A stretch of 64,000 bases of DNA from an uncultured Oscillospiraceae bacterium (GCA_949293315.1 CASFCH010000004.1:22430-86429), one strand, 5' to 3'; shown: positions 17,774 to 27,665, numbered from the stretch's first letter. Notes: a model not told the origin generated them from the sequence alone. Numbers and translations are program-made.

Positions 17774-17857
17774 TGATAAGAGGAGAGAATAGGTGAATGG
17801 AGCACCTCCGGTCGCAGATAGATCGTATTTTGTATGATTGCGGTCTGCTGGATCGGG

Positions 17858-17909
17858 AAAAAAAAAGCAAAAAAAGACGGGTGAGAAGCATTTTGCTGCT
17901 CGCCCGTCT
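17858..17909 (-). terminator. Terminator of the minus-strand glycosyltransferase gene
   Basis: A 16-bp imperfect stem (arms 17875-17890 and 17894-17909) is followed, reading the minus strand, by T-rich tracts (plus-strand A runs at 17858-17875). It shows no T tract on the plus strand. Confidence 0.8.
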
Positions 17910-17976
17910 GCTGAATTCGGAATCAAACGCTCGTTCTTTACAAATTTTTAACTGAATTTTTTTGAATGAGTTTTTT

Positions 17977-19194
17977 TCACCGCGCGTCCGTAATATGATG
18001 GAAGGGGGAGTCCAGCTGTGCGTGACAGGGGAGCGGGAACTTCCAGTTGGCGCACAGATTTTCATAGCGCCGGTAGGCGGCCGCAACGGCGTCTGCCCAG
18101 GAGAGATAGAGATTCTCCATCGCGCCTGCGCCGACCGTTTTCAGCAGCTGCGGACGCTGTGTCAGCTCCGCGATCCGGCGGGCGAACGATTCCGGATTTT
18201 CATCGGCCGTAAACCCGTCCGTCCCCTCTGTGATGCCGCAGGCGGAACTGCTCCCGCGCACGAGCAGGGAGGGGCAGCCGCAGGCGGCCGCCTCCCGTAC
18301 CACGATCCCATGCGTATCGAACACGGAGGGGAACAGGAACAGATCTGCCCGGCTGTAGTAGGCGCGCAGCAGTTCGCGGTCGCCGATCTTCCCCGTGCGG
18401 ATGATCCGGTCCTTCAGCCCGAGGTGGGCGATATGGCGGTCGATGGCGCCCTCGTCGGACCCCTTGCCCACCATGATCATCCGGAAGTCCTGTCCGTCGT
18501 CGCGGAGCTTTTTGAGCGCGTCGAGGATGATGCGGATATTTTTATACCACATCATACGCCCCACATACAGGTATACCGGCACATCCGACGGCAGGGCGTG
18601 CAGGGCGTCGATCCGGCGCGCCTCCTCGTCCCGGACCTTCCCTTTCGGGAAATCCACGCCGTTGGGCATGACCACGTAATCGCCCTGATAGCCGATCTTT
18701 TTCAAATTTTCACCCGCGCCCTCACTCACAGCCCAGACCTCGTCCGCGCGGCTGAGATTGCGCACGATAAAGTCGAGCGCCCAGTTCTGAAGATAGGCGG
18801 TGGGGACGCGCTTGCGAATGTCATAGTCGTATTTGGTGTGATAGGTCGCGACCATGGGGATGCGCCTCTCCCAGTTGATCAGGCGTCCGAAGACGGACGA
18901 GGCCAGCGGCGTGTGAAAGTGGAGGATGTCCAGATCCATCGCGGCCACGCGCTCCCGCAGGGCGCGGCGGAACGGCCAGCCCACCCGGTACTCGTCCCGA
19001 TAGGAGAACGAAAAGGAGTCGTACCGATAGACCTCAAACGGATAGTTGTCCACCACACCGCGGACGCGCGGGGTGATGACCACGCTGCGCCCCAGCCGTT
19101 CCTGAATGATATTGGCGTAATTTAAGATCGTTGTGCAGGTACCGTCCAGTGTCGGGGGAAAGGCGTCGTTCATCAGACCGACTTTCAGGTTCAT
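17977..19194 (-). CDS. GT4-family glycosyltransferase (diacylglycerol glucosyltransferase-like)
   Basis: A 405-residue GT-B enzyme. The N-terminal acceptor domain begins LKVGLMNDAFPPTLDGTCT and contains DILHFHTPLASSVFGR and VATYHTKYDYDIRKR. The C-terminal donor domain starts near residue 205 (PVYLYVGRMMWYKNIRIILDAL). It holds the GT4 motif FPSVFDTHGIVVREAAACGCPSL with the glutamate of the E-x7-E pattern. The nearest known group is the glycolipid-forming glucosyltransferases of Firmicutes, but the acceptor is not certain. It is divergently transcribed from hprK, with GAAGGAG before the ATG. The last 25 residues are not conserved-looking. Confidence 0.85.
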   Translation of the reverse strand: MNLKVGLMNDAFPPTLDGTCTTILNYANIIQERLGRSVVITPRVRGVVDNYPFEVYRYDSFSFSYRDEYRVGWPFRRALRERVAAMDLDILHFHTPLASSVFGRLINWERRIPMVATYHTKYDYDIRKRVPTAYLQNWALDFIVRNLSRADEVWAVSEGAGENLKKIGYQGDYVVMPNGVDFPKGKVRDEEARRIDALHALPSDVPVYLYVGRMMWYKNIRIILDALKKLRDDGQDFRMIMVGKGSDEGAIDRHIAHLGLKDRIIRTGKIGDRELLRAYYSRADLFLFPSVFDTHGIVVREAAACGCPSLLVRGSSSACGITEGTDGFTADENPESFARRIAELTQRPQLLKTVGAGAMENLYLSWADAVAAAYRRYENLCANWKFPLPCHAQLDSPFHHITDAR

Positions 19195-19230
19195 GCGTTC
19201 GGACTCCTTCTCTTTTTGTATTATTTGTTT

Positions 19231-19259
19231 ATCATACTATGAATTTGTGAAAAATTCAA
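19231..19259 (-). promoter_or_regulatory. Promoter of the glycosyltransferase gene
   Basis: On the minus strand TTGAAT and TATGAT are separated by 17 bases, about 37 bases before the ATG. Confidence 0.7.
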
Positions 19260-19299
19260 TGATAACTCCATGATTTCGGCAGAAAAACGAAAAAAAGTA

Positions 19300-19328
19300 T
19301 TGGAAGTTTAAGGGTTATGTTTTATAAT
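19300..19328 (+). promoter_or_regulatory. Promoter of the hprK operon
   Basis: TTGGAA and TATAAT with a 17-base spacer. The predicted start near 19335 rules out the in-frame ATG codons at 19317 and 19329 and supports the TTG start of hprK. Confidence 0.72.
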
Positions 19329-19364
19329 ATGAATATCGGGAAAATGAAGCGGAGGTGGAGATGT

Positions 19365-20339
19365 TTGACTGAAAAATATTCCGTTTCCCTTGAAAAGGTG
19401 ATCCGTGACAACAGCTTTGAGGTCCTCTATACCCCGAAGGAGCCCTCGGATCTCTATATCACCTGCTGCGACGTCAACCGCCCCGGTCTGATCCTCGCGC
19501 AGGAGGACAAATATTTCGACCCCGAGCGCATTCAGTTTCTCGGCCTGTCGGAGTACGGATTTTTAAAAAATCAGTTCCCCGCCGACCGCCGCAAGAGCGT
19601 CGAACGCCTGATGGAGCGCCGCCCCTCCGCCGTGGTCATCACCCGCAATATGGAGTGCCTCAAGGAGCTTGCGCGCTATGCCAAGAAGTATGAGGTGCCG
19701 CTCCTGCGCAGCAACGAGGCCACCTCCAACGGCATGTCCGCCCTCATCACCTACCTGAACACGGAGCTCGCGCCGCGCATCACGCGCCACGGCGTGCTGA
19801 TCGAGGTTTCGGGCGAGGGGGTCCTCCTGCTCGGGGACAGCGGCGTGGGCAAGAGCGAGACGGCCGTGGAACTGATCAAGCGCGGCCACCGTCTGATCGC
19901 GGATGATGCGGTGGAGATCCGCCGCGTATCCAAGAATAATCTGGTGGGTTCCGCGCCGGACAATATCCGCCATTTTATCGAGATCCGCGGGATCGGGATC
20001 ATCAACGCGGGGAAGATCTTCGGCATGGGCGCCGTAAAGCTCTCCGAGAAGATCGATATGGTCATCCAGCTCGAGCAGTGGGACAGCAATAAGGTCTACG
20101 ACCGGATGGGGCTGGACGAAAAATATGTGGAGATTCTGGACGTCAAGGTCCCCATGACGGTCATTCCCGTCAAGCCGGGGCGGAATCTTGCGATCATCGT
20201 GGAGATCGCCGCGATGAACAACCGGCAGAGGAAGATGGGGTACAGCGCCGCGCAGGAGCTGCTGGTGCAGCTCGGGATGGAGAATGACATCGTCCCCTCC
20301 GAGCAGATCGCGCCGGACCCCTGGAAGGATGCCTATTGA
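19365..20339 (+). CDS. hprK: HPr kinase/phosphorylase
   Basis: Phosphorylates HPr on Ser46 to trigger carbon catabolite control in low-GC Gram-positives, and reverses it. The 324-residue product has an N-terminal MurF-like domain and a C-terminal kinase with P-loop GDSGVGKS (157-164). The HPrK signature IEIRGIGIINAGKIFGMGAV follows. The TTG at 19365 is chosen because GGAGG (19351-19355) sits nine bases upstream and the protein then starts MTEKYSVSLEKVI, a common HprK beginning. A glucokinase follows, matching the regulatory role. Confidence 0.95.
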   Translation: MTEKYSVSLEKVIRDNSFEVLYTPKEPSDLYITCCDVNRPGLILAQEDKYFDPERIQFLGLSEYGFLKNQFPADRRKSVERLMERRPSAVVITRNMECLKELARYAKKYEVPLLRSNEATSNGMSALITYLNTELAPRITRHGVLIEVSGEGVLLLGDSGVGKSETAVELIKRGHRLIADDAVEIRRVSKNNLVGSAPDNIRHFIEIRGIGIINAGKIFGMGAVKLSEKIDMVIQLEQWDSNKVYDRMGLDEKYVEILDVKVPMTVIPVKPGRNLAIIVEIAAMNNRQRKMGYSAAQELLVQLGMENDIVPSEQIAPDPWKDAY

Positions 20340-20394
20340 GCCTGCGGCTTTAATATGGATATAGAAAGTAAAACACTTGGAGGAATTACACAGC

Positions 20395-21342
20395 ATGTAT
20401 CGGATTGGTATCGATTTGGGCGGCACAAACATAGCGGTCGGCGTAGTGGATGAGGAATACAATATCGTCGGCAGGGGTAAAATGAAGACGGCGCTCCCGC
20501 GCAGTGCGCAGGAAATTTTTGCCGATATCGTCACCGCCTGCCATATGGCGGTTGAGGACGCGCACATCACCATGGAGGATATCGCGAGTGTGGGCCTCGG
20601 TTCCCCCGGGGCGATCAACACGGAGGACGGCGTGATCGAGTATTCCAACAACCTGAAATTTGATCAGGTCCCCGCGTGCAGCATGCTCAGCGACGCGCTG
20701 AAAAAGCCCGTATATATTGACAATGACGCCAACTGCGCCGCTTTCGGCGAGGCGCTTGCGGGCGCGGGCAGAGGGGTCAAGGATTTTGTCGCCATCACGC
20801 TGGGCACGGGCGTGGGCTCGGGCGTGGTGATCAACGGCCGGATCTATTCTGGCGCCAATTCCATTGCCGCGGAGCTGGGCCACACCGTAATCGCCATGGA
20901 TGGGGAGCAGTGCACCTGCGGACGCCGCGGCTGCTGGGAGGCCTATTCCTCCGCTACGGCGCTCATCCGCCAGACAAAGGACGCCATGCGCCACGCACAC
21001 GACAGCCTGATGTGGGAGATCGCGGGCAACGATTATGACAACGTCAACGGCCGGACTGCCTTTGATGCCATGCGCCGCGGGGATGCCGCGGGTAAGGCGG
21101 TTGTGGACCGCTATATCGACTATCTGGCGTGCGGAATCGTCAATGTGATCAATGCCTTCCAGCCGGAGGTCCTGTGCATCGGCGGCGGGATCAGCCATGA
21201 GGGGGACAATCTCCTGATCCCGCTGAATCAGCGCGTGGTTCGCGACCGCTATACGGAGCACGCCAAGAGCCAGACGATCCTGCGCTGTGCGGAGCTCGGC
21301 AATGATTCCGGGATCATCGGCGCCGCTTTCCTGGATCTGTGA
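20395..21342 (+). CDS. glcK: ROK-family glucokinase
   Basis: Probably phosphorylates glucose with ATP. The 315-residue protein has the N-terminal phosphate loop IGIDLGGTNIAVGVV and catalytic-site segment NDANCAAFGEALAGAGRG. The ROK zinc motif is CTCGRRGCWEAYSS, and a glycine-rich EVLCIGGGIS follows. ROK kinases also act on other sugars, so substrate is inferred from similarity and the hprK neighbourhood. Start 20395 follows GGAGG by 11 bases. It lies 55 bases after hprK. Confidence 0.88.
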   Translation: MYRIGIDLGGTNIAVGVVDEEYNIVGRGKMKTALPRSAQEIFADIVTACHMAVEDAHITMEDIASVGLGSPGAINTEDGVIEYSNNLKFDQVPACSMLSDALKKPVYIDNDANCAAFGEALAGAGRGVKDFVAITLGTGVGSGVVINGRIYSGANSIAAELGHTVIAMDGEQCTCGRRGCWEAYSSATALIRQTKDAMRHAHDSLMWEIAGNDYDNVNGRTAFDAMRRGDAAGKAVVDRYIDYLACGIVNVINAFQPEVLCIGGGISHEGDNLLIPLNQRVVRDRYTEHAKSQTILRCAELGNDSGIIGAAFLDL

Positions 21343-21374
21343 TCGGCCTACTAACTTGAATCGGAGGTTTTGCC

Positions 21375-22277
21375 ATGTCTTCTGTGGACGCGATCTGTTC
21401 GGCGGCTGCCGCGGCAGGGGCTCAGGTGCGCAGTCAGGTGCCGCTGAAGACGATGACGACGTTTAAAATCGGCGGTGCGGCGCGGGCCGTCCTCTCGCCG
21501 CGGAATGAAGATCAGCTCAAGGATATCCTCCGTGCCTGCGCGCGCGCGGATATCCATCCGCTTGTCCTTGGCAACGGGAGCAACGTCCTCTTCTCCGACG
21601 CCGGTTATGACGGCGTGATCCTGCATCTGGAGGAGGGCTTTTCCGATATCGTACTGGAGGGCTGCACCGTGCGCTGCGGCGCGGGCGTGAGCCTTTCGCG
21701 GCTGTGCCGCTTTGCGCTGGATCGTGCGCTGACCGGGCTGGAATTCGCCTATGGCATCCCCGGCAGCGTCGGCGGAGCCGCCTTTATGAATGCGGGCGCC
21801 TACGGCGGCGAGATGAAGGACGTCGTCGTACGATGCCATCATGTTTCGCCGGATGGCACACCGGGTACGCTCTCGGGGGAGGGGCTCGGATTTGGCTATC
21901 GGGACAGCGCCTATAAGCACAACGGCTGTGTGATCACGGCGGTCGAATTTGCACTGCGGCCGGGCGATCCGGCACAGATCCGCGCCAAAATGGAGGAGCT
22001 GATCGGGCGCCGCCGCAGCAAACAGCCGATTGAGTATCCGAGCGCGGGCAGTGTGTTCAAGCGCCCGCCCGGGCACTTTGCCGGAACGCTGATCGAGCAG
22101 TGCGGCCTGAAGGGGACGCGGATCGGCGGCGCACAGGTGAGTGAAAAGCATGCCGGCTTCATCATCAACGCCGGCGGTGCAACGTGCGCGGATGTACGGG
22201 CGCTGATCCGGCTCGTTCAGGATACCGTACGGGAAAAAACAGGCGTTTTACTGGAGCCGGAAGTGATGATGCTCTGA
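21375..22277 (+). CDS. murB: UDP-N-acetylenolpyruvoylglucosamine reductase
   Basis: Flavoenzyme that completes UDP-MurNAc synthesis for peptidoglycan. FAD-binding segments are VLGNGSNVLFSDAGYDG and GLEFAYGIPGSVGGAAFMNAGAYGGEM. The catalytic serine/glutamate region reads PSAGSVFKRPPGHFAGTLIEQCGLKG and the C-terminus is VREKTGVLLEPEVMML. The 300-residue length and YPSAGSVFKRP motif match type II MurB of Firmicutes. GGAGG precedes the ATG. It sits between glcK and rapZ. Confidence 0.96.
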   Translation: MSSVDAICSAAAAAGAQVRSQVPLKTMTTFKIGGAARAVLSPRNEDQLKDILRACARADIHPLVLGNGSNVLFSDAGYDGVILHLEEGFSDIVLEGCTVRCGAGVSLSRLCRFALDRALTGLEFAYGIPGSVGGAAFMNAGAYGGEMKDVVVRCHHVSPDGTPGTLSGEGLGFGYRDSAYKHNGCVITAVEFALRPGDPAQIRAKMEELIGRRRSKQPIEYPSAGSVFKRPPGHFAGTLIEQCGLKGTRIGGAQVSEKHAGFIINAGGATCADVRALIRLVQDTVREKTGVLLEPEVMML

Positions 22278-22297
22278 CACCGCCGGAGGAGTGAATC

Positions 22298-23155
22298 ATG
22301 GAATTTATCATTGTCACCGGCCTCTCTGGGGCCGGGAAGTCCAGAGCGGTCGATATTCTCGAGGATATCGGCTTTTTCTGCGTGGATAATATGCCGCCCA
22401 AGCTGATCCCCACCTTCGCCCGGCTGATTCTCCAGTCGGAGGAGAAGCGGGACCGGGTAGCCGTTGTCACAGATGCACGCGGGGGGGACATGTTCCGCGA
22501 TATCTTCGTGGCGCTCGAGGAGCTCAAGCGCCTGCACTGCGCCTATAAGATCCTTTACATTGATGCGGACACGCCGACCATCCGGCGGCGGTACGAGGAG
22601 ACGCGGCGCAAGCATCCCCTGCTGGACAGCAGCTCCGGCTCGATCAATACCGCCATTGAAAAGGAGCGGGAGATCCTGCTTCCGCTGCGGCAGATTGCCG
22701 ACTATATCATTGATTCCTCACAGTTTACGGTCGGTCAGTTCCGGGATCGTGTATCCAGACTTTTTCTGGAAAATCCGGACGAGCTGATGAAGATCCATAT
22801 CAACTCCTTTGGCTTTAAATACGGGATTCCGAGCGGGTCGGACCTGGTATTTGACGTGCGCTGTCTGCCCAATCCGTTTTACATCGCCGAGCTCAAGCAG
22901 CAGACGGGTATGGATGCACCGGTGCGCGACTACGTCATGAAATTCCCACAGTCCCAGAATCTGGTCCCCAAGCTGTTCGGCCTGATCGACTATCTGATCC
23001 CGCTCTACCGCAGCGAGGGAAAGAGCCAGCTCACGGTCTCCATCGGCTGCACCGGCGGCAGGCACCGCTCCGTCACATTTGCACAGCTGCTGGCCGATCA
23101 CCTCCGGGAGCAGGATCTGCCGGTCAGCGTGACGCATCGGGATATCAACAAGTAA
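22298..23155 (+). CDS. rapZ: RNase adapter / nucleotide-binding protein RapZ (YvcJ)
   Basis: P-loop protein; in E. coli it guides small-RNA decay controlling glucosamine-6-phosphate synthesis, and in Bacillus YvcJ has NTPase activity. Walker A is GLSGAGKS (residues 8-15). The C-terminal half has the family signatures SFGFKYGIPSGSDLVFDVRCLPNP, then SIGCTGGRHRSVTFA near the end. 285 residues is standard. GGAGG precedes the ATG. whiA follows 12 bases later; the yvcK gene often found between them is absent. Confidence 0.95.
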   Translation: MEFIIVTGLSGAGKSRAVDILEDIGFFCVDNMPPKLIPTFARLILQSEEKRDRVAVVTDARGGDMFRDIFVALEELKRLHCAYKILYIDADTPTIRRRYEETRRKHPLLDSSSGSINTAIEKEREILLPLRQIADYIIDSSQFTVGQFRDRVSRLFLENPDELMKIHINSFGFKYGIPSGSDLVFDVRCLPNPFYIAELKQQTGMDAPVRDYVMKFPQSQNLVPKLFGLIDYLIPLYRSEGKSQLTVSIGCTGGRHRSVTFAQLLADHLREQDLPVSVTHRDINK

Positions 23156-23167
23156 GCGGGTGTTTTC

Positions 23168-24067
23168 ATGTCTTTTTCTCACAATGTCAAAAAGGAGCTG
23201 GCGGCGCTGACCGGTCAGGAGCCATGCTGTGTGCGTGCGCAGGCGTATGCACTCGCGCTCTTCGGGCGCAGCTTTTCGGCGCGCGAGATGTGCATCCAGA
23301 CGGACTATGCCGAGGTGGCGGAGTGCTACCGCTCCATGATCGCGGACGTATGCGGCGTGGAGGTGAAGGTGAACGTCTCCGACGCCGGAAAATATCTCGT
23401 AGAGGTTGAGCGGGAGGAGGACCGCCGGCAGGTGATCGACGAGTTTGGCCATTCCCATGGGGGTGCGCTGCGGATCAACCGCGCCAACCTTTCGGGGGAT
23501 TGCTGTGCCGGCGCCTTTGTCCGCGGCGCATTCCTCGCGTGCGGCACCGTTACCGCGCCGGACAAGGATTATCACTTCGAGTTTGCCATCCCCTATCTGA
23601 ACATCTCCCGCGACCTGATGAAGCTGCTCGAAGAGTACGATTTCAGGCCCAAGATGGTCACGCGCAAGGGGGTGCGCGTGGTCTATTTCAAGGACAGCGA
23701 GTCGATCGAGGATATCCTCACATTTATGGGCGCGGCAAACGCCTCACTTGAAATCATGGGCGTAAAGATGTACAAGGATATGCGCAACAATATCAACCGT
23801 AAGACGAATTTTGAGACGGCAAACATCACGCGTACAGTGGATGCCGCCATGCAGCAGATCGAGGCGATCCGCAAAATCGAGCGCTGCCGGGGACTTAATT
23901 CCCTCCCGGATCAGCTGCGTAAGATTGCCGTGATTCGGCGGGACAATCCCGAGATGAGCCTGCGGGAGATCGGGGAGATCATCGACGATCCCATCTCCCG
24001 TTCCGGGGTGAACCACCGCCTGCGCCGCATTGTGGAAATTGCCGCGGAGATTCCGGAGGATTCATAA
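23168..24067 (+). CDS. whiA: Sporulation/cell-division regulator WhiA
   Basis: DNA-binding protein with a degenerate LAGLIDADG homing-endonuclease fold (residues about 90-185, GAFVRGAFLACGTVTAPD) and a C-terminal HTH (about 210-290). The HTH includes RRDNPEMSLREIGEIIDDPISRSGVNHRLRRI. It starts MSFSHNVKKELAAL, the usual WhiA N-terminus. In actinobacteria it controls sporulation septation; in Bacillus it affects division and chromosome segregation. 299 residues is standard. It follows rapZ directly. Confidence 0.95.
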   Translation: MSFSHNVKKELAALTGQEPCCVRAQAYALALFGRSFSAREMCIQTDYAEVAECYRSMIADVCGVEVKVNVSDAGKYLVEVEREEDRRQVIDEFGHSHGGALRINRANLSGDCCAGAFVRGAFLACGTVTAPDKDYHFEFAIPYLNISRDLMKLLEEYDFRPKMVTRKGVRVVYFKDSESIEDILTFMGAANASLEIMGVKMYKDMRNNINRKTNFETANITRTVDAAMQQIEAIRKIERCRGLNSLPDQLRKIAVIRRDNPEMSLREIGEIIDDPISRSGVNHRLRRIVEIAAEIPEDS

Positions 24068-24079
24068 GGGGAGAGGACG

Positions 24080-27000
24080 GTGAACGACTTGCCCGGCTTT
24101 GCACATCTCCATCTGCATACGGAGTACAGCCTGCTCGACGGCGTCTGCCGGATCGACCGGCTGATGGATGCGGTGAAAGCCGCCGGGCAGGATGCCGTCG
24201 CCATCACGGACCACGGCAACATGTTCGGCGTGATCGATTTTTATAAGGCGGCCAAAAGGGCCGGCGTTCACCCGGTGATCGGATGCGAGGTCTATGTGGC
24301 GGCGCGTTCCCGTTTTGATAAGACGCGCTCCCTCGATTATGAGCACAGCCACCTGATCCTGCTGTGCGAGAATAACACGGGCTATCAGAACCTGATCAAG
24401 ATGCTCTCCGACGCCTGGACGCAGGGGTTTTACGGTAAGCCGCGCGTGGATCATGAGCTGCTCGAGCAGTATCACGAGGGGCTGATCTGCCTCTCGGCCT
24501 GTCTGGCGGGGGAGATCCCGCGGGCGCTCGTGCGCGGCGATTATGACGGCGCGCGGGAGACGGCGCTGTGGTATGAGGGCGTATTCGGCCGCGGAAACTA
24601 TTACCTGGAGATGCAGAATCACGGCCTTGCGGATCAGGCGGTCGTCAACGAGGGACTCGTGCGCCTCTCACGGGAGACCGGGATCCCCCTCGTCGTGACG
24701 AATGATACGCACTACATTGAGCGGCAGGACGCCCAGATTCAGAAGATCCTCATCTGTATTCAGACCAACCACACGATCGATGAGGAAACGGGGCTCGACT
24801 TCGGCAGCGACAATTTTTACCTGAAAACAGAGGCGGAGATGCGCGCGCTCTTTCCCGATCAGGGGGAGGCGATCGCCAATACGGAAAAAATCGCCCGGCG
24901 CTGCCAGGTGGAGTTCGAATTCGGGCACACCAAGCTGCCGCACTTTGACGTCCCGGACGGAAGGGATCACTTTGACTATCTCCGCGATATGTGTGAACGC
25001 GGTTTTCTGGATCGCTACGGAGAAAATGCGCCGGAGTCCTATCGCAGGCGGCTCGACTATGAGCTGGATGTGATCCGCACAATGGGCTATGTGGATTACT
25101 ACCTGATTGTGTGGGACTTTGTACGCTACGCCAAATCCCAGAAGATTCCGGTGGGGCCCGGGCGCGGTTCCGGTGCGGGCAGTATCGCGGCCTATTGCAT
25201 CGGGATCACGGGGATCGACCCCATGAAGTACAACCTGCTCTTTGAGCGCTTTTTGAATCCCGAGCGCGTGAGCATGCCGGACTTTGACATTGACTTCTGT
25301 TACGAGCGCCGGGGTGAGGTTGTGGACTATGTGGTGCGCAAGTACGGCGCAGATCACGTGGCGCAGATCATCACCTTTGGGACCATGGCGGCGCGCGCCG
25401 CGCTGCGGGATGTCGGGCGCGCGATGGGGATGGCCTACTCCGCGGTGGACGCCGTGGTCAAAAAATTCCCGAACACCTTTAATATTTCGATCGATGGGGC
25501 GCTTGCCCAGTCCCGCGAGCTGCGTGAGGCCTATGAGTCCGACAGTCAGGTCCACGCGCTGATCGATACGGCGCGCAAGGTGGAGGGGATGCCGCGCCAC
25601 GCCTCCAAGCATGCGGCGGGCGTGGTCATCACGCATGAACCAGTCTCCTCCTATGTGCCGCTGGCCCTGAGCGACGACGATGTGGTCACGCAGTTTACCA
25701 TGACCACGCTCGAGGAGCTCGGACTGCTGAAGATGGACTTCCTGGGCCTGCGGACCCTCACGGTGATCGACGACTGCGTCAAGCTCGTCAACGCGCGCGG
25801 CGTCAGCTTGGATATTGATACGATCGATACGGCGGACCCGGCGACATATCAGATGATCTCCGCGGGGAAGACGGAGGGCGTATTCCAGTTTGAATCGGAT
25901 GGGATGCGCAGCGCGATCATGGCGCTCAAGCCGGAATATCTGGAGGATCTGATCGCCGTGATCTCCCTGTACCGGCCCGGGCCGATGGCCTCCATCCCCA
26001 CCTATGTGGAAAACAGGCACCACCCGGAGCGGGTGCGGTATAAGACGCCGCTCTTAAAGGATATTCTGGATGTCACCTATGGCTGTCTGGTCTATCAGGA
26101 GCAGGTGATGCAGGTGTTTCGCACACTGGCGGGGTACTCCTACGGCCGCGCGGACATCGTGCGCCGCGCCATGTCCAAGAAAAAGCACGACGTGATGGAG
26201 CGCGAGCGCCGGAATTTTATCCACGGCCTCCGGCGCGAGGACGGCACCTGGGAGTGTGTGGGCGCCGTGCGCAACGGCGTCCCGGCCGATGTGGCCAATG
26301 AGATCTTTGATGAGATGTCCTCCTTTGCCTCCTACGCCTTTAACAAGTCCCATGCGGCGGCCTACGCGCTTGTCGCCTATCGGACGGCCTATCTCAAGTG
26401 CCACTACCCGGCGGAGTTTATGGCCTCCCTCCTGACGAGCGTCCTCGAAGACGCCGGAAAGGTGCGGCGGTATATCAAGGAGTGCGCGGCCCTCGGGATC
26501 GATGTGCTGCCGCCGAGCGTCAATGAGAGCGGCAAGCAGTTTACCGTCCGTTCCGGCCGGATTCGATTCGGCCTGCTGGCAATCAAAAATCTGGGCAACG
26601 GCTTTATCGACCGCATCCTCGCGGAGCGTGAACTGAACGGGGCCTACACCTCCCTGTACACGTTCTGCAAGCGGGTACACGGGAAGGATTTTAACCGCCG
26701 CGCGGTGGAGAGCCTGATCTACAGCGGTGCGCTCGACGGACTGGGCGCCAACCGCCGCCAAATGCTCCAGATGCTGCCGGAAATCATCGCGGATATCGAC
26801 AGTGAAAAGCACCGCAACATTGAAGGGCAGATCGGCCTGTTTGATCTGGGACAAGCATCGCAGAGCGGCGGAGGGGAAGGACCGGCTGTTCCGGATGTAC
26901 CGGAGTTCACCGCGCGGGAGCGGCTGCGCCGGGAGAAGGAGACGATCGGCGTCTATGTCACCGGCCATCCGATGGACGATTACCGCGCGCTGTTCGACGC

Positions 27001-27601
27001 CCTGCGCTGCGATCTGATCGCTCCGCTGGTACGCGCGGCAGAGCAGGAGTCCGCCTCCTATCGCGACGGCGCCCATGTGCATATTTTCGGCATTGTCACC
27101 GCCCTGCGCAAAAAGGTTGTCCGTTCCAACAGCACCATGGCTTTCCTGAGCGTGGAGGACCTGAGCGGAGAGATTGAGGTGATTGTTTTTGCGGCGGATC
27201 TGGAGCGCTACGGCGCACTGATCCGCGCGGATGAGCCGATTCTGCTGCGGGGACGTCTGAGCCTGCGGGAGGACAGCGACGCCAAGATCGTCTGTGAACG
27301 CGTGGAACGCATCCCCTCGCTCGCGGAACTGAAAGCGTCTCCTGAGGCGGCGGGGCACGCCTCCAAGACGGGCCACACGCGGCGCGGCCTTTTCCTGCGG
27401 GTGGAGTCCATGGATTCCGAGGCCGTCCGTCAGGCGCAGCGGATCATGCGGATCTTTGACGGGATGGAGCCTGTCTACTACTATACGGCCGCTTCCGGTT
27501 ACGTCCGCGCGCCGGCGGAGGAGTGGGTCAGCGCAAATGAGCCCATGCTCCGGGAGCTGCGCGCCGTCCTCGGAGAAAAAAACGTGGTCTACCGTCCGTA
27601 A
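24080..27601 (+). CDS. dnaE: DNA polymerase III subunit alpha (DnaE)
   Basis: Replicative-type C-family polymerase. The N-terminal PHP domain has HLHLHTEYSLLDG and ITDHGNMFG. The catalytic palm carries GPGRGSGAGS and the aspartates of PDFDIDFCYERR (near residue 400). A helix-hairpin-helix region (around 820-900) and an OB fold (about 1000-1080, HVHIFGIVTALRKKV) follow. At 1173 residues it is a complete DnaE and lacks the exonuclease domain that marks PolC. GTG start with GGGGAGAGG upstream, 12 bases after whiA. Confidence 0.96.
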   Translation: MNDLPGFAHLHLHTEYSLLDGVCRIDRLMDAVKAAGQDAVAITDHGNMFGVIDFYKAAKRAGVHPVIGCEVYVAARSRFDKTRSLDYEHSHLILLCENNTGYQNLIKMLSDAWTQGFYGKPRVDHELLEQYHEGLICLSACLAGEIPRALVRGDYDGARETALWYEGVFGRGNYYLEMQNHGLADQAVVNEGLVRLSRETGIPLVVTNDTHYIERQDAQIQKILICIQTNHTIDEETGLDFGSDNFYLKTEAEMRALFPDQGEAIANTEKIARRCQVEFEFGHTKLPHFDVPDGRDHFDYLRDMCERGFLDRYGENAPESYRRRLDYELDVIRTMGYVDYYLIVWDFVRYAKSQKIPVGPGRGSGAGSIAAYCIGITGIDPMKYNLLFERFLNPERVSMPDFDIDFCYERRGEVVDYVVRKYGADHVAQIITFGTMAARAALRDVGRAMGMAYSAVDAVVKKFPNTFNISIDGALAQSRELREAYESDSQVHALIDTARKVEGMPRHASKHAAGVVITHEPVSSYVPLALSDDDVVTQFTMTTLEELGLLKMDFLGLRTLTVIDDCVKLVNARGVSLDIDTIDTADPATYQMISAGKTEGVFQFESDGMRSAIMALKPEYLEDLIAVISLYRPGPMASIPTYVENRHHPERVRYKTPLLKDILDVTYGCLVYQEQVMQVFRTLAGYSYGRADIVRRAMSKKKHDVMERERRNFIHGLRREDGTWECVGAVRNGVPADVANEIFDEMSSFASYAFNKSHAAAYALVAYRTAYLKCHYPAEFMASLLTSVLEDAGKVRRYIKECAALGIDVLPPSVNESGKQFTVRSGRIRFGLLAIKNLGNGFIDRILAERELNGAYTSLYTFCKRVHGKDFNRRAVESLIYSGALDGLGANRRQMLQMLPEIIADIDSEKHRNIEGQIGLFDLGQASQSGGGEGPAVPDVPEFTARERLRREKETIGVYVTGHPMDDYRALFDALRCDLIAPLVRAAEQESASYRDGAHVHIFGIVTALRKKVVRSNSTMAFLSVEDLSGEIEVIVFAADLERYGALIRADEPILLRGRLSLREDSDAKIVCERVERIPSLAELKASPEAAGHASKTGHTRRGLFLRVESMDSEAVRQAQRIMRIFDGMEPVYYYTAASGYVRAPAEEWVSANEPMLRELRAVLGEKNVVYRP

Positions 27602-27636
27602 TGGGGCGAAATCAGGAAATATCTGGCGGGAAAGGC

Positions 27637-27665
27637 TTGATTATTTCATCACTTTATTGTATCAT
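27637..27665 (+). promoter_or_regulatory. Promoter of pfkA
   Basis: TTGATT and TATCAT with a 17-base spacer, about 65 bases before the ATG. Confidence 0.68.
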
